Position numbers and translations under genes: made by a program. Below are positions 12,901 through 27,900 of a stretch of 64,000 nt of DNA, in pieces. The stretch spans positions 1,922,517 through 1,986,516 of the forward strand of contig NW_020170384.1 of assembly GCF_000524195.1 (NCBI RefSeq). The letters are read 5' to 3'. Below the pieces are notes generated by a model, which ran no database searches, was not told the DNA's origin, and was given only the letters and a program-made list of their open reading frames with translations. Source of the DNA: Echinococcus granulosus. Taxonomy: Eukaryota > Platyhelminthes > Cestoda > Cyclophyllidea > Taeniidae. Position 1 is the stretch's first letter. Each line of letters opens with the position of its first letter.

Positions 12901-15900
12901 AGTCAGATGTCATATCAATTGCACTCAAATTTGACGGCTGTCGAGGTTGGTTCATGGGTATTTTTCCTTACGGCATCTACTGAAGTAGAGTTTTGACCAA
13001 GGGCAGTGCCGAGGACGATACCCAAAAGAAGAGGGGGCTACTTAATACTTCGGTTTTTTGTTTAACTTTTCCTTTAAGTAACATGGGAACTGAGGGTCTT
13101 GGCTACTGTACGGAATGGTCTCCGAGAAATGCTGGTAGTCTCTGCGTCCAACCATTCGTCTCTAATACATTTTCTGCCTATATATTATGTCTTTTTTAGT
13201 CAACAGGGAAGTCTTGACAAGATACACCTAAATCAATTAAATATATATATCCATACTTGCTATAGACGAACTAATTTGATTGTAATCTAGTATAGGACCT
13301 CCATTCAATTAAAGCCCCAACAATTTCGGCCAATTTACTACTCTGGCGACGCAAGTGAACCAGTGCAAGGACCGTAAGGCATGTGTCTTGTACGAGACAC
13401 CTCCATTTCTCAAACGCTTTTGCCCCTCATCCATTCATTCATTTTGTTGCTCTGCTAGAGTTGATAAGTTGGCAAAGTAGAAATTTTATATCTGTGTAAT
13501 GGGATAGATTTTGTTGGATCAGAGATTGTAAACGTTATGCCTATGCCTTTGACATTTGTCTTACGATTTCTGGAATGCTTTTCGACAAGCAATGGATGTC
13601 AGATTATTCTCGAAGTAAAACAAAAAAGTGTAAATCTGATTTTTTGAGCAAGTTCTTCCTACTATCAAGTTGAAAACATCATATTTTAAAGGGCACAATA
13701 TACGTTATTTTCAGTCCACGTTGGTAAGAGCTTCAAGTTAGGAGAAAATATTTATAAAAGGAATGAATTTGAGACCCACGTGCATGATTGAGCCTTTTTG
13801 TCAGTTTGGAAGCACCTTTTGTGTATAAGCTAAAGACACATCCATCGAATATGTAGGCCCGAAAAAACGCGATTCCAGGGCATCGCATGCAATGTACATT
13901 TGCCAATAGCCTCATCAGTTGGGTTTGAGAATAGTAGTAGAATTAAGTGGCATAACGTCAACAGTTCACCACTTGCCTAGTCTTTGAAAAAACTAATTTA
14001 AATTGGCCTTTTGATTGATAAATGAGGTTATGCAATAAGCAAAATGCGAAATTGTTACGTACTGGTACTTTCATTTTTCGCTTTTAAACCAAACGATTGC
14101 TGCATTCACCAAACGTATTTCACACAAACAAATTAAAAAGCTTAATGGCGGTAAAAAATGTTGCCAATGTGTTTTCTCTTCCCAGCTACTTTTACTTGTA
14201 ACGAAAACGTGATACGATTGGGACACATCCTATGGGGTATTATGCAATGCATCCTCATTGAACCGGAACCGGCAAATACATTTTTAATTCCGCTTAGCAT
14301 ATACTCAAGTCAGGAAAAAAGGTGTCCTAATAATAATATGAAGCATAAGGAATAATTTAATCACGATTTACAGCTGCAGATCACTTGGCCGCGAGATGTG
14401 CCAGTTAGTAATATCCAATGTTCTTCAATGGACGTAAAACTTCCAAACTAATCAGAAAATCCCTAAACCTCATGACATTCGCCAATTATACATCGCAGAA
14501 AATATGTATCATTTAAGGTAACGCATTTAACGCTTTGTCATCGGCTTTGGAGTCCACCTTAGAGCACAAAGGAACACAGGACCAGGTATGCTCCCTCTAG
14601 ATTGCTGAGATTATCCCTCTTGTCCCGATTCCAATCAATCACTTGATTCTCCAAAGGGAAACACATTGGAAGGCAAAAGTTACGTTAAGACAGGTTTAAG
14701 CCCAATGACATAAAGGAGCTCAAAATGGTAAAAAATGGGAGCTAAACTTTTATGATCCGTCCCGATTGCCACGGAAGAGGGAGTGACGCTTTTACTGAAG
14801 ATGCAGTAAGGCTAAGTGGCGCATCCTCTCGCATTAACAACCAAAAAGTTGTATAGATTAAAGCTTCCTTCGTTATGGGACAAATTTCTCATGAAAGTTA
14901 TCAATTCATTGTCGCTTTACAGTTCCTACAAAAGCAATAAAAGCTGTAGATAAAAAAGTAGAATGCCCTCACTCTTTGCAAAGGTTCAAAAGTCCTCCGT
15001 TACTTGCACGACATAAACTTGGGTAATTTCGTTAAATCTGGCCTTATTAATACTTTATGCACCACGAAGGTCATATTACATATTGTTCCCAACGCAGACC
15101 AGGCAGAAACTCGTTTATGTGCATCATGAAAGGTGCCGCGTCATTCAAATGAGAGGGCGAAAAGCCATTAAGCCGCATTAGGTAAAACAAGGCAGAGCAT
15201 AGGAAGCATTCGTCGACACGGAATGCTAAATACCATTTTGTTTGTTCCATAAGTGTCATATTTTAAACGTGGAATGATATTCGGGCTGAAAATGGTCCCA
15301 GTATCAAAGACACATTTTGGGATTTGTTTAAAACGACTACCGATGGAATAGTAAATGTGTGGGCAATTAAATCATCCTCACTCAGGGAAGAAGTAATTTC
15401 ATTTTTATCATTCATTAATATGCAACTTTTATTTGTCTTTCCTTCTGTTTTATTTGCTTTGTCTTGGCCCATCAATCATTCGACCACATTACGCCATGCG
15501 CGTTGTTGAATGCGGAATTGCGTTGTTTCGAAAGACAGTTGTCAAGCTATTCTACGCACATTTGCATTGAAATGTCAGTCTGTATCCTCCATTCATGAGG
15601 TCATCTCTTACGGTTTTTGCCTCCAATATCACCAATGATGACCTAATCTTGGTGGAAAGTCGTCTATTTAAATGCTAGCGTCATCCCAAATATGATGTAA
15701 AATCTGTTTTCCCTTTGTGGAAAAGTACTAACTGCCTTAATATATGGAAGTTCAGAACCATTTCAAATACCTAGAAGCGGCCGTATTGCAGTTGGACTCG
15801 ATTCCTCATTTTGTTGAATTTTAGGGAATCTTTGCAGCTACCTACTTTAAATTGCATGCAAATAACCCAGAAATATGACTCACTATTTTGTAGCATAAAA

Positions 15901-18900
15901 ATACAGAAAAATAAATTTTACCACTCTAGTACTAACGTGGTTGTGATGGAGCTGTAAACAAGATAATATCGGTTTCACTGAAGTCCTGAGGTTTTACTTC
16001 CCTAATTATGCTTCACTACAGAATAAAATGCATTTTACCGGAAAAAGTAACATTTTCTTGTTTTTACTTGATTGTTTGTTAGAGGACTAGCCCGATTTAA
16101 GGCAAGTGCGGAACATAAAACTTGAGTGACTTACGAGCAGTGAACCACAATGGGTCCCTCCCTACCCTGTCTCCAAGCGTATAGCTTCGAGGTTAATTCA
16201 ATGACGGCACCGATGAGAGGAAATCCGTTTTTATTCCAAGAATCCAGCTGAAATTGGCGAATTATCCGCTTGACCTCAGGTGCATCATTCTAAATTCAAA
16301 AATAAAAGTTCTACACTTTGTTATAGCTCGGCAGAAAAATTATTTTCGTAATTGTTTAAATGTCTGGTATCTTCGTTCTTCATGGTTTTAGTTTCATCTC
16401 TTTTGGTGTGGCGATCCGTCCAGACCTCCACCTCCCACCCTTCATGCAGAATAAGTATTTCAGTAGGTCTTCAAACTGCTGAGATGTATAAAATCACCTC
16501 TTTCTTGAAAAACTCAATTTCTAATGAGTGGAACCTAACCGCAGTGATAAAAAAATACTACAACTATTCATTCGGTATATTACAAAATCGGTTTAAATCA
16601 AGTAGTTTATGACTGACGACAACATGAAGCCTCAAACTCAAAACTACGTAGCAAATGATCATATCAAACAATACAAAATCACCCTTAGTATGTGTCAATG
16701 AGCAAATGCAAAATTCCATCTGGTTGGTGGGACAAGTGATCGTGTCATATCTAGATAATTTTTGAACATTTTTGGCATGTTGCCGAAGTATCAGCTGATA
16801 CGGTTTCTTGGTACGCCTGCACCGGGCATTTAGTGTCAGGTCTAGGTAAAGCTTTCGCTTAACACCATTAAGAAGCATTTGGAATCTCCTTCGCAAAAGT
16901 GAATGTTTCCCAAAGAAGAGGTGGCTTACGTCATGCACCACCAATTGTCTTAAAATCTAAGCTTATTTATGATTTTAAATTGATCAGTAGTTTATCTCAG
17001 TATTATCCTTCCTATCCTCTAATAATTTGATTGTCTGTTTATCACTTCGTTTCCTTTCGTGGGCACTTAAGACCTAGCTATTGAACTTTCGCTAAGTAGT
17101 ACTGTTTCCGGGTATTGTTAATAGTTCCCCAGCCATTCTGGAAATCTCGGAACTACATTGGTGGCAGCAGAAGGCAAGCCTGACCCCGTAGGACAGCTAC
17201 CCTGATTTATATTACTGAATGGTGAAACTTAACGTGACAGAAGAAGGGTATTTGCTGCAGATAAGAGATTCCGTGGCAACCTCCAACAGAAGAAATGAAA
17301 ATGGCGTCCATCTTCAACAACTACTCCATTCCTGTGTTCTACAGGAAAACTGGCAACAGTTGAAGCAACACCAGCAGTGAGCCATCTTGGGTGTTTGTTA
17401 CGGAGTTGTTTACATTACCTGCATGAAGTTATCATTGAAGTGAACTCGCGATACCTCCTTTACCTCCCTACTAGGTGGATGGAACCTAACACCGACTACC
17501 TTACGATGGCATGTGAGGGAATTTGATCGCCAGGGACGTGGCTCAAAAGAAGAGAGGGTGCTTAGGACTCGATTCTTGTGCTTCCACTGAGCATCATGAC
17601 CTCTGGGCCATTCCAGTAACCAACCTTAGCTCCTTTGTGCCTCGACGACTCACACTTTGCCCTCGTATCATGACTTCTTTAGTTTTGAGGGAAGGCTCAG
17701 GGTGCTACGGTTCGGTTTTTATTCATTCATTGTGCGTTCAAACACCACGTCCCTGAAAAAAATGGCATCCGAAAAACTCAACTCGAGTCAACTATGCATC
17801 AATGGCTGATTACTCATGTTTTGTCTTGGATTTCGTAAAAAATATTCCAATTTATCTATTCACTTCATTTTCATTATAATTGCAGTATTTCTCAAGATAT
17901 GTCCCAATTTTTCGGTTTGCTTAGCACCGATGGTGCAGCGACTTCATCAATGTGCCTCCTCACTTCACTTAACGGGATAGTGACGGTTAGTGTTACTTGA
18001 TAGCCATGTCAAGCCCCATCTTCAAAACTTACAAAGCCTACGCAAACAACATCTCATTTAATAAAACAAATCTTAGTTCAATTTAATCAAAGCTCCCAAT
18101 AGTGTCTTAGTTTCAAAGCAGTCGATTTCATGAATTACCATGGCAACATTTAGCGGGGAAGTAAACCCATTTCGTCACATGATGAGGAACTCTAACATGT
18201 CTTCAAAGTTATGAGCTGCTTAGTTAAACGAAAGCAACACAAGGAATAATAACTAGCCAATCGAAGCGAAATACGATTTTATCTTTTGTTGATTCGTAAA
18301 CAATGGTATAAACCTTGTTTGCAGGTGGCAGTACGATTGGCTTGTCACCAATGACGCATTTAAGGGAAGACATTTCAAAACAATTCCGCTAAAAGTTACT
18401 TGAGCCCCAAAATTACAGAAAATGCGCTGATTTTAATGCATGAAGCGGCTTGAACTAAGTAGTACATCTGGCAACAATTTATCGCCGATCCCTCTACATG
18501 AGTTCACTGAAGCCTGGCGTATAACGGAGGTGCCCATTCAAAGCGCCTACTGAGAGCTTCGTAAGCTGACTGACTCAGTGAGGTATTTTATTTCCTTAAA
18601 AATAGGCGGGGCTGCCAATGCGCTTTGAAGTCGGAAGCTTAAAATCACGTCGTTTACTTCAAAGTATGACTTAACAAGACGTCTCTCGTTTTTCGATGTC
18701 GAAGGTTTTTTGCTATCAAAATTCACGATAGCTTTGGTTTTCACATTTTGGCACAAAATTTGATTCCGTTGATGCAATTTAGTGCTGCTTAAGTCAAATA
18801 TGATCCTACTTTACACTTTTTTAAGAAATGACACATCAAAACACTTATTGAGCCTATCAGCTAGAGAATGAATTTGGAAAAAGGATAGAATTGCTGCATT

Positions 18901-21900
18901 GTGGACCATCGGCACTATTAAATAATGTATATTTATGTAAAATTGTTGAAATGGTGAAGATTGTACTGTGCTACTTTGATGTTTTGTTTGGCGCTGCGCT
19001 TTGGCTATGCGCACTTAAGGCCTGTCTTTATAATCCTGCCGGGTAGCGTGGCCTCCAGGACATGGCAGTGGACGCCTCAGCCCTTCTGCACATCGACAGT
19101 ACATTCTCTGTACTAGCATTATCCCTACATTCGACTCCGAGTGCTAAAGTGTGTTGCATCAAGATCCAAAACTTCAAACCGGCGTTTAGTTTTAATCTGC
19201 AAATAAGAAGCACTGTTTGAGATGAAGATCAGATTATGCCATTTGCAAGATCACTATATTAATTCGACTCTCATTTTCAATGCTGACTGCAATAATTTTT
19301 CTGTTTGTTTGACGCTCCGTTTTGGTTGCATAGGTATTAAGGCTTCGCCATTAAACCTCCGCACGGCGGCATGGCCTCCGGCTTATGCCAGTAGCCCTAC
19401 CCCCTGCCCTCCTCTACGTCGGCCACACATATTCTGCCCCACTGTTACGCCTTCTTTCGTCTTCTGATGACGTGTGAGTAAATTATACGAAGTTTGGAAC
19501 AACTCGATTGTCAATATTTGCCAGTAACTGCAGTAACTTTTTACTCAAGTATACTGTTGGAATCTTTAACATAGGCGTTAAGCATTGTACTGTGACTTGT
19601 GTCCAGTTCTTCGAATCTTTATTCAAGAATTTTTTCGGAATTTATCTTCTTTAATGAGGACTCGAGGAACATGCGACTCACCAGGATTATAATTAAATAA
19701 CAGTGATCTGTTGATTCACCTCTCTTGCTTTGAGGATTTCTAGAAATGAAATACATTGTGGGGATTTTTTTTTCGTCTCTACATTTTACTGGGGCTAAAC
19801 AGCAACTAGTAAGAATCGAAGCTTACCAACAGAAGTCAGTATCCCTTTTTATCTGAAGGCGCAATTTTTTGGTATTGCGGTGGTCAAGACTGCTCTAAAT
19901 TTCACAGCAATGAATCCTCTTTTCTTTTTATAACAGTTTTGACAATTAGTAAGGCGTTAAAATACAAATGAACTTTTTCTTACAAAAAAGCAGTTTGGAC
20001 AATATAACAAACGGATTATTACGACTGTCATACATAAAATCCTATGATTTCGTTTACTTAATCAGAAAATATGATTTTTTTTAAGAAAAAGTTACAAAAT
20101 TTGACAAAAAAATAGGGATATAATGCCGCTTACTTGGAGATTCTGAAATGACACCGAGCTTAAGTTACCCACCCGACAACAGGAGAAATTGCAAAATTAT
20201 TACAAAGTAGTTGAACAGAGGGGAAAAAGCGTGTCAACATTTACCTTTCAAAGGATCGATTGCTTAAACAAAGCATACTTATTTAACGGCAGTACGGAAG
20301 CAGTCGTGATCTAATACTTTGGTTGTTTGCTTAACTCCCTTGTCTTGGTTTCGTAGTCGCTGAAGGCTCTGAGTCTGTACTTGCTGTAGGTGGATGACCT
20401 CAGGCCTCTTCAGCCCTTCCCCGCATCGGCAATACCTATTCTGCACTGGTATTACTTGTTGTTTCGTCTTTGGGGAAACCTCAGATTGCTACATAGGTAA
20501 CAAACGCGTCACCACTTTTCATAATTTCATAAACTTTCTCGCGTTTAATTTGGCAAAAAGGTCGATCATGTACAACGTAAAGAATATTTTTCATTCAATA
20601 TTTAAGGCACTCTTTTGAATTCTAAGATGATAATGAAGCAAAATCTCTTTGTCCAATTGCGTGGGGCACTCAAAATCTCATTTAAATTATTATTACGACA
20701 ACAGAGGTTAAAAGTCTAGGCATTTATGTGCTTTCTTGAAAGGATTGCAATTTACTTATGAAGAAAAATTTTTTTGAAGTGAAAGAGGAATCGCTGTGCT
20801 AACCTTGCATACGCGGAACTCTCGAATGGTGTATTGAGCAGTGCTGACAGCATCCCGACTTGTCACGTTGATTGCACCAAATGTGCAGCTAAAAGCGGGC
20901 CAATAGCGCTCGCATTGTTGCTAAGTGGAGATGGAAAAATAGGCTGAATCAACCTCCTTACAAAAAGACGGATAAAAATGTCGCCTGGAACGACGACGCT
21001 ATGAGCTCCCACCCAGCATTGGGCCGTGCAGGAAGCCGGAGGTTTATTGACTCCGCGCACGAAACAGCAAGCAACTTTTGCACTCCCTCTTAAAATCCAA
21101 ACCGTCCCAAATGAATTATGCATTCCACCGACGGGGGCGATAGAGCTAAAGAATTGCTCTTCTGTTAAACTCCAAGTCGCTCGAAGTAAAGGACTGTACT
21201 ACTCGATCGGCGAGGAAGTGTTCATGAGCAAAATTGTGCTTATAACCGTGAATGCCTCGGCAAGAGAAATGGAATTATTTTTTGCGTCGACAAATGGTCA
21301 CGTTTAGCAATAATTTGTTTTAGATTTACAAAAGGCTGATTAAGGCCAATTGTCCGTACGTTTGGTATCTTCATTGGAAACAATTTATAAGTAATATCCC
21401 AAGATGCATAGCACATTAACCTGTGCAATTACATAAATTAAGGGGTTTATGACTTTAGCAAGTTGCTTAAGCGATATGTAATAACTCCAAGAAGCAAAAA
21501 TGAAGTCAATTAATTCATTGATCTAAATTCAATTAAAACAGGAAATGCCATCTACTTCAGAAACAATGAACTTGTCAAAATTGATTATACAAGTCATATG
21601 AGGCCTCAGAAATTTAACATTGGTTAGCAAGATGGATATTTAAATTAAATCGAGAATTTACTTATTACAGAGACGTTGGAGGGCGCTGCCACGCTTGTAT
21701 CAAGCACAGCAGTAGGTGCCAGGTGGGTTCCATTGCCGTTATTAATGGCCGGCCCGCATGTCGTTGGCCGATCCAGACACCGCTAAGCCAGTTGACAGGC
21801 TACAGTGGGAGTGCGTGTCTGAAACGGCGTGAGCCGTTAGATTGGATTTTTTGTGAACCAAGACGTACAACCCACTAATGTTGCTATCAAAAGGAAGCTT

Positions 21901-24900
21901 TAAGCTTAGTTTTTGTAATTAAGACATTTGTTTATTTGCGGTACGACTTTTGAATAGTAACAACATTTCAAGGACGGTCATAGTTCTGTGCGTCAATGAT
22001 ACCCTTGATTACAACAGTCTTGTTTCTGGTGTCCAGCCTTGGCAAACATTCCAATCATCGTTCTAGGCAGCCCCTAGAACGCCTAGTGAAAACAATCCTT
22101 CATTAAAGGAGTTCGCTCACGATGGGTACTAAAACAGCATCTTGGGTCTGGCAAGCAAGAAAGAAATGAGTGCTGTACTGAGATGACAAGGAAAATGAAA
22201 ATTTTATGGATTCCATCATTACATAAAGCAAAACTTAAATCCTTAAGGAGCATTTGAGAGTTGATATCTCAGTGTCGATGACGAAGCGACGCAGACTGTC
22301 CTGGGACGGCTTAGTTTTACAGAACAGAAGGCACTTAAGAGCACAGACGTAGTCGGACATTTCTGGTCTTACACGATTGCTTTATTTTAAACTTAAGAGT
22401 TTAAAACTCTCTTTGCATAAGTATGAAAAATTACTCCCCATTGTAATTTCTAAACTTCAAGAAAAATTAGCCCCTAGTGTTTTGAAAGTCCCAAATACAT
22501 AACTGCAAACCTAGGACTTTTTGAATGTGCCCTCCCCCCTGTTTATGTGCGGACAGAGAATTCTGAAACAATTTTGAAATCTATCAGCTATTTAGAGGAA
22601 TGTGTAATCAAGGAACGATGGAGCACTTTTGCAGCAAAAGTCATTTCATCAGTTGTTTTGTCTCAAGTATTTAAGCAAGATTACTTCAGGGTGGTTCAAT
22701 ACGGGAGCATAATAAACTTCCCTGCAATGCACGTTAGCGCTTTGCCTGTCATGGTCTCAGGGACGAAATTTACCACATCTATCTCTACAAGAAACGCCCT
22801 ATTTGAAGTAATGCTGCCCAAAAATGATTAGGCAATTACACTCAGATCACGAACACCACACGTCTTATTTATTGTTTTAATCCGAATCGGTCGCTTTATT
22901 AGATGATTTAATGCATTTCATCGTCATAAACAGGGGAAGGCTTGACTCTGGTGGCAAAAGTGGCAATAATTATTTGATTGGTCATCTGTGATCCAAATCA
23001 GCCTATCTAATAAATTATTTTTTATCATAAAATTAGTCTTGTGTTTCCGGCGTTTTGGGATCTGCTATGGTGTCCAACAGTTGTGCATCATTAGGCGAGC
23101 TGTGCCTGCTTTGTATTTTCGCACGGTTCAAAATTTTTAAGGCTTCTTCACCCAATTTCGTAAATCTGTAATGTTCTGGTTGCTTGTTCAATTCTTCGCT
23201 TTAGTTTTGGGGGCACTTAGGGCCCGGTTTTTGTACCTTCACTGGATGGAATGGTCTTCAGGTCATGTCAGTGGCTGCCAGCCCCTCTACGTCGGCAATG
23301 CCTGTTCTGCCTTAGTATTCTGTAGTCCTTCGTCTCCATTAAAGTTTGGAGTGCTACAAATGATTGGTGGTTGCTGAGGGCGAACCCGATGCTAAAGAAT
23401 ATCCACATCGAATCCTATCACTGAATGCTGGACCTTAACTTTATGGAAGAAAGGCATATGGTGAGGGTGGGGAAATCTGTGGAATCCCCAAAACAGAAGA
23501 ATTAAAAACGACGTCTGCCTTCAGCAACTACTCCAGTCCCGCGTTCTGCCGGAAAGCTATTAACAACTGAAGCAAAATCATGCACAAACCACCTGGAAAA
23601 GTCCTTTATTGAGCTGTCTACGGTACCCGTATGGTGGCAGTTAAGCACACAACCGATTCATCCTCCACTACCTCTCTACTAGACAGATGGAACCCAGACA
23701 AATGGATGTGACTTGGCAGAACTGAAGTAAGAACCAAGTGGCAAGGAGGAATGGACGAGAAACCTTGTCCCCACAAAGCTACGTTGCACCCCGTCCTTTA
23801 AGTAAGGGACGGCTTTTAGGCCAGTGTTCCTACGATCAACGATGGGGATGCAAATGTGGCCTGCGCATTTTTTCTTCGCCCGATGCATTTCTCAAGCAGG
23901 AGGAAGCTCCAGATCCAGTAGAATTTTTATGAGGGAACATTAGCATTGCAGTCAGATAGTCTCAGCAGCACACAGCTTCGATAACTAGCGCGTTTGGCTC
24001 GTTGGTGTCTTTTTTATTTTACAGCAGCAAAAACGCTGTAATAGCCGTCGTGGGATGAGAACCAGAGTAAGTGAAGGGGGTGACGATCAAAAGGAGAATG
24101 GGCTGTGTAATTTCTTGATAGTTGGTCTAACCCATCGCTTTTATTCGTGGCCACTTAAGGCTCTGCTATTACACCTCCTCTGGGTTGAATGGCCTCCTGG
24201 CCATACCAGTAGCCCTCCAGCCCCATTATACATGATAATAAAATATTCTGCTTAAGTATTACGAATTTTTCTGTCTATGTGACAAGGTCTCGGGGCGCTA
24301 CAAAGGAGTCACGACGAAATGCAACTGATTGTAGTTCGACAACCAAGGTTTTCACTGCGCATGAGATGGTAAAATTTTTCGTCACTGGCGTTGTATTTCC
24401 CCTCTGCATATTAAAAAGTAGTTTGTATTTCCTTTTAAGAAATACAGGCATTTCAGCATAATTTGGTGGAAGGAACCAGTAATTAAAGGCTAGTCTGCTA
24501 TATTTCAGTTTTGCACGCTACCATTCTGTTTAAACAAAATTCCACATAAAATATGCATGTTTTGATTTTTACCTCCAGCATGTACTTATGAGCATTACGA
24601 CTAAGTGGCGGATTTTAGGAGCAACGAAGCAGACTTTCTGGAAACACAAAATAGAATTGTTTTGAAGTTATTATCCGGCACTTAGCCGAAGGTGCTCCTA
24701 TCGGCAGCACGCTGAAATTCTGTATACGCGGAAAATAGGACAAAAAACTTGGCAAATGCATGGTTCCAACCAATTCGAGGGGGACTAATATGAAGCGCTT
24801 TTATTCACCTCCTTCGATAGTCAAAATGCAATTTGGCTTCTAACGCGATTGCAGTTAGTCGGTTTTCTGATTTAAATGCATTCATTTATGCAGCAAATGN

Positions 24901-27900
24901 NNNNNNNNNNNNNNNNNNNNNNNNNNNNNNNNNNNNNNNNNNNNNNNNNNNNNNNNNNNNNNNNNNNNNNNNNNNNNNNNNNNNNNNNNNNNNNNNNNNC
25001 TTCAAAACCATTTTGAGCAGAGATATTAGGTGGCAAATAATTATTCTGAGCGTCAAACGATTTTATTCTTAGCGAAGCAAAATTACTGTGCGCGATTATG
25101 TTTGTGTACGGGAGATACAAATTCCACAAAAATGAAAAATTGAGAGACCTTCATATATTTACTGCATGGTCTTATTTATGTCAAAAGAAACAACTAAAAT
25201 ATTTTCAATGCAGGTGATTTTTCAGCTTTCGAGAAAAATAGAGAAGTGTTTAAAACTGAGTAGTATTCTTAATAAATTGCGTTTTCCTCACTACTACGTA
25301 GACTCTCTGTAAAGACATGGAGATATTTTTTTATCAGTAATATGAAATAATGCAAAGACCTATCCATTAAATTAATACAAAAAAATTTCACCACTTTCAC
25401 AACTCTCGAAAGCAACGCCCTTTACTAAACCTGGTTTTAATAATAAAATTACACAATTTGTGCAAAATAAACAATTTCACAATTTTCAACTAAAATATTC
25501 CACCTCCAGTTATATAGATAAATTGTTTTTAATTCGTAGACAATCCACATTTTTAAATATTCCATCACTAGTTGAAAATTATTAATGGTGAACGAGTTCA
25601 CATACATCATATTTTGACCGAAGCTCTTGACAAATTACCATTTTGTTTGATTTGAATAAATAGGGACCATGTCAGCAGCACCTAGCCCTTCAGTACTTCG
25701 AGAATACAAATTCTGCCCTAAGATTATATCCCTTTTTGTCTCCAGGGTAGTCTCGATGTGCTATATTGGTGGCAGGGGATAGCGATCCTAAGCCTAAAGA
25801 ACAACTACCCAGATTTCTATTAATGAATGATAAATATTAACGTGACTTAAGAAGCGCATATGCTACGTTGTGGTGGTCGACGTGGGATTTTGATCAAGGA
25901 GAGCACTGGAGACGACGCTCGAAAGGAGTGGAGGGCTACTTAGTACTTTGGTTGCTTGTTTAACTCTTTACTTGGGTTTCATGGGAACCAAAGCTTCGCG
26001 GTTATACTTTTACCAGAGAGCATCCCCCCTTGACCGTGCCAGTGGCCTCCAGCCCTCCTGTACATCGGCAACACATATTCTACCCTGGTGTTATACCTTT
26101 TTTCATCTTTATTAAAGTTTAGGGGTACTACAGATGTTTGGTGTTAAGGGCAGTAAGTGCATTTGTCACAGGAACAAATTAAACCACTTTTACAAATCGA
26201 AATAGAATGACGTATTTTCTAAGAAAATTTTCAGATCCAACAATCAAAGGAGTACTTACTCGAGCGTGTTCAAACAGACTTGTTACCATGACAATACACT
26301 GACAGTTGTATTGCCATACCATTCGCCAAAAATCCGAAATCGTCTTCATATTTGGTCCCTGAGTTGCTATGTACTTCCGCTCCTGTTCTTGGCCCTAAAT
26401 CCAACCGCCAAATAAGGGTTGAGAATGCATTAGAGAAGGGCGATTTTAGAATTTTCTTGATTTGTTTATGAAGAACAATTATCTGTCTACCGTTATTGAT
26501 GTTCACAACAAAAAATCAAGGAAGCAATAAAGTGAATAATCTTTTTCACTTCCTCTTTACAACGATTTTCGTTTGATCTGGAGGTGACAATTACAGGAGA
26601 AAATAATGGTATAGCCTTTGTTGAAACTAAATTTTTCGATCGCTTGGTAAATTAGCATTTTTGTTTTAAATATTTTTACATGCTGATTTTGTGTTCCATG
26701 GTTTGGAAAGCATATTCACGTTTGTTCTCATATTAATAAGTATAATTTGAAGTTTTTTGTTTACTCTAAAAATTGGCGTTTCATTATGGGAGAATCTAAG
26801 GCCTCGTACCATTTTTAACAATAATTTATTTGTTCCAAAAAATGGCAAGTATCTTGGCTCTAACTATGCGTTAATGTGAGTGGATAAGTGTGCATTCACC
26901 TTTCACCTGTTACAACCCCCAGAGAGAATTTAAATGTTCAACAGTAAGACTTTGAAAGCCTTAAGAAAAGTTAATCATTTTATGTAAGTGCATTTGGACT
27001 CCTAGTTTAGTCATATTAATTATATGCATTTGCTAATCTTGATGATCAAAGCTCAGTGTGAAATTCTTTAGGCGAAAATAAAGACTCCGCTGTAAAGCCA
27101 TGTCTCCATTTTTTGGTATCTCAAACGTTCTAACTTCTTGATTAAAATGGATTCTTACTAAGTAGCAAAAAGCGAATTAGCAAGTCTTCTACAGAACACT
27201 TACATCACCTCGGGGCAAAAAAACGGGTTTTTAAATAGAGAACAGTTTATTAGGCAAATTTGTCCAGACAATGACTTACGTCAATCCAGCTGGCATTGAT
27301 ATATGTTGAATGTTTGTCGTCTGGTTCCGGCTCAAGAATTACACAGTTGTCATTATCTGTGAAGGTGAAAACAACCTCTTTGTAAATGCACACAGTTTTA
27401 GAAGAAAAATTAGCTGATAAGTTTGGAAAACTATACCTGTTTTGCAACCTTTATATAATGAATAACAGGCCTAAGATAGATGGAAAGACTTTAATGTTCC
27501 TCTAGCAAATGTACAATTAACTCCAATAAGGATGGTCCAGTAAGTTGGCTACTCTTTTACCTTGACAATTAGTATTCAGCATCATGATTACTTGCACAGT
27601 TATCTTTATCGTTAATTAGGAAAAAAATAGTGTCCAACTAATGCATTTTAGACTAATGGTTCATAAGTAATTTCTTCCTGTAGCACCTTGAACGTCTGTT
27701 TAACTCTGGGGCTGGTTACGCAAGCATTTTATTCTCCGTCATTGCACTTCGGCTCGGCGACTTGGACTCTGGACCACGCCAGCAGCCTTTCAGCCCTTCT
27801 CCATGTCAATAATACATTTTCCACTGTAGTAATATGACTTCTTACGATGTCATGAATGACTCAGTGTGCTATACCTCCGTCTATCCAATTCAAGACGCTG

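Larger units (their letters stand above)
20921..26259 (-). other. PTP intron 4
   Basis: Holds two TRIM-like elements, the 100-N gap, and a GC-rich block at about 21664-21840 that I cannot assign. Otherwise no gene is seen. Confidence 0.65.

Noticed and set aside
16564..16944. 126-codon minus-strand frame in PTP intron 5
   Set aside because: Not needed for the in-phase exon 5 to exon 6 join, no motif recognised, and length compatible with chance.
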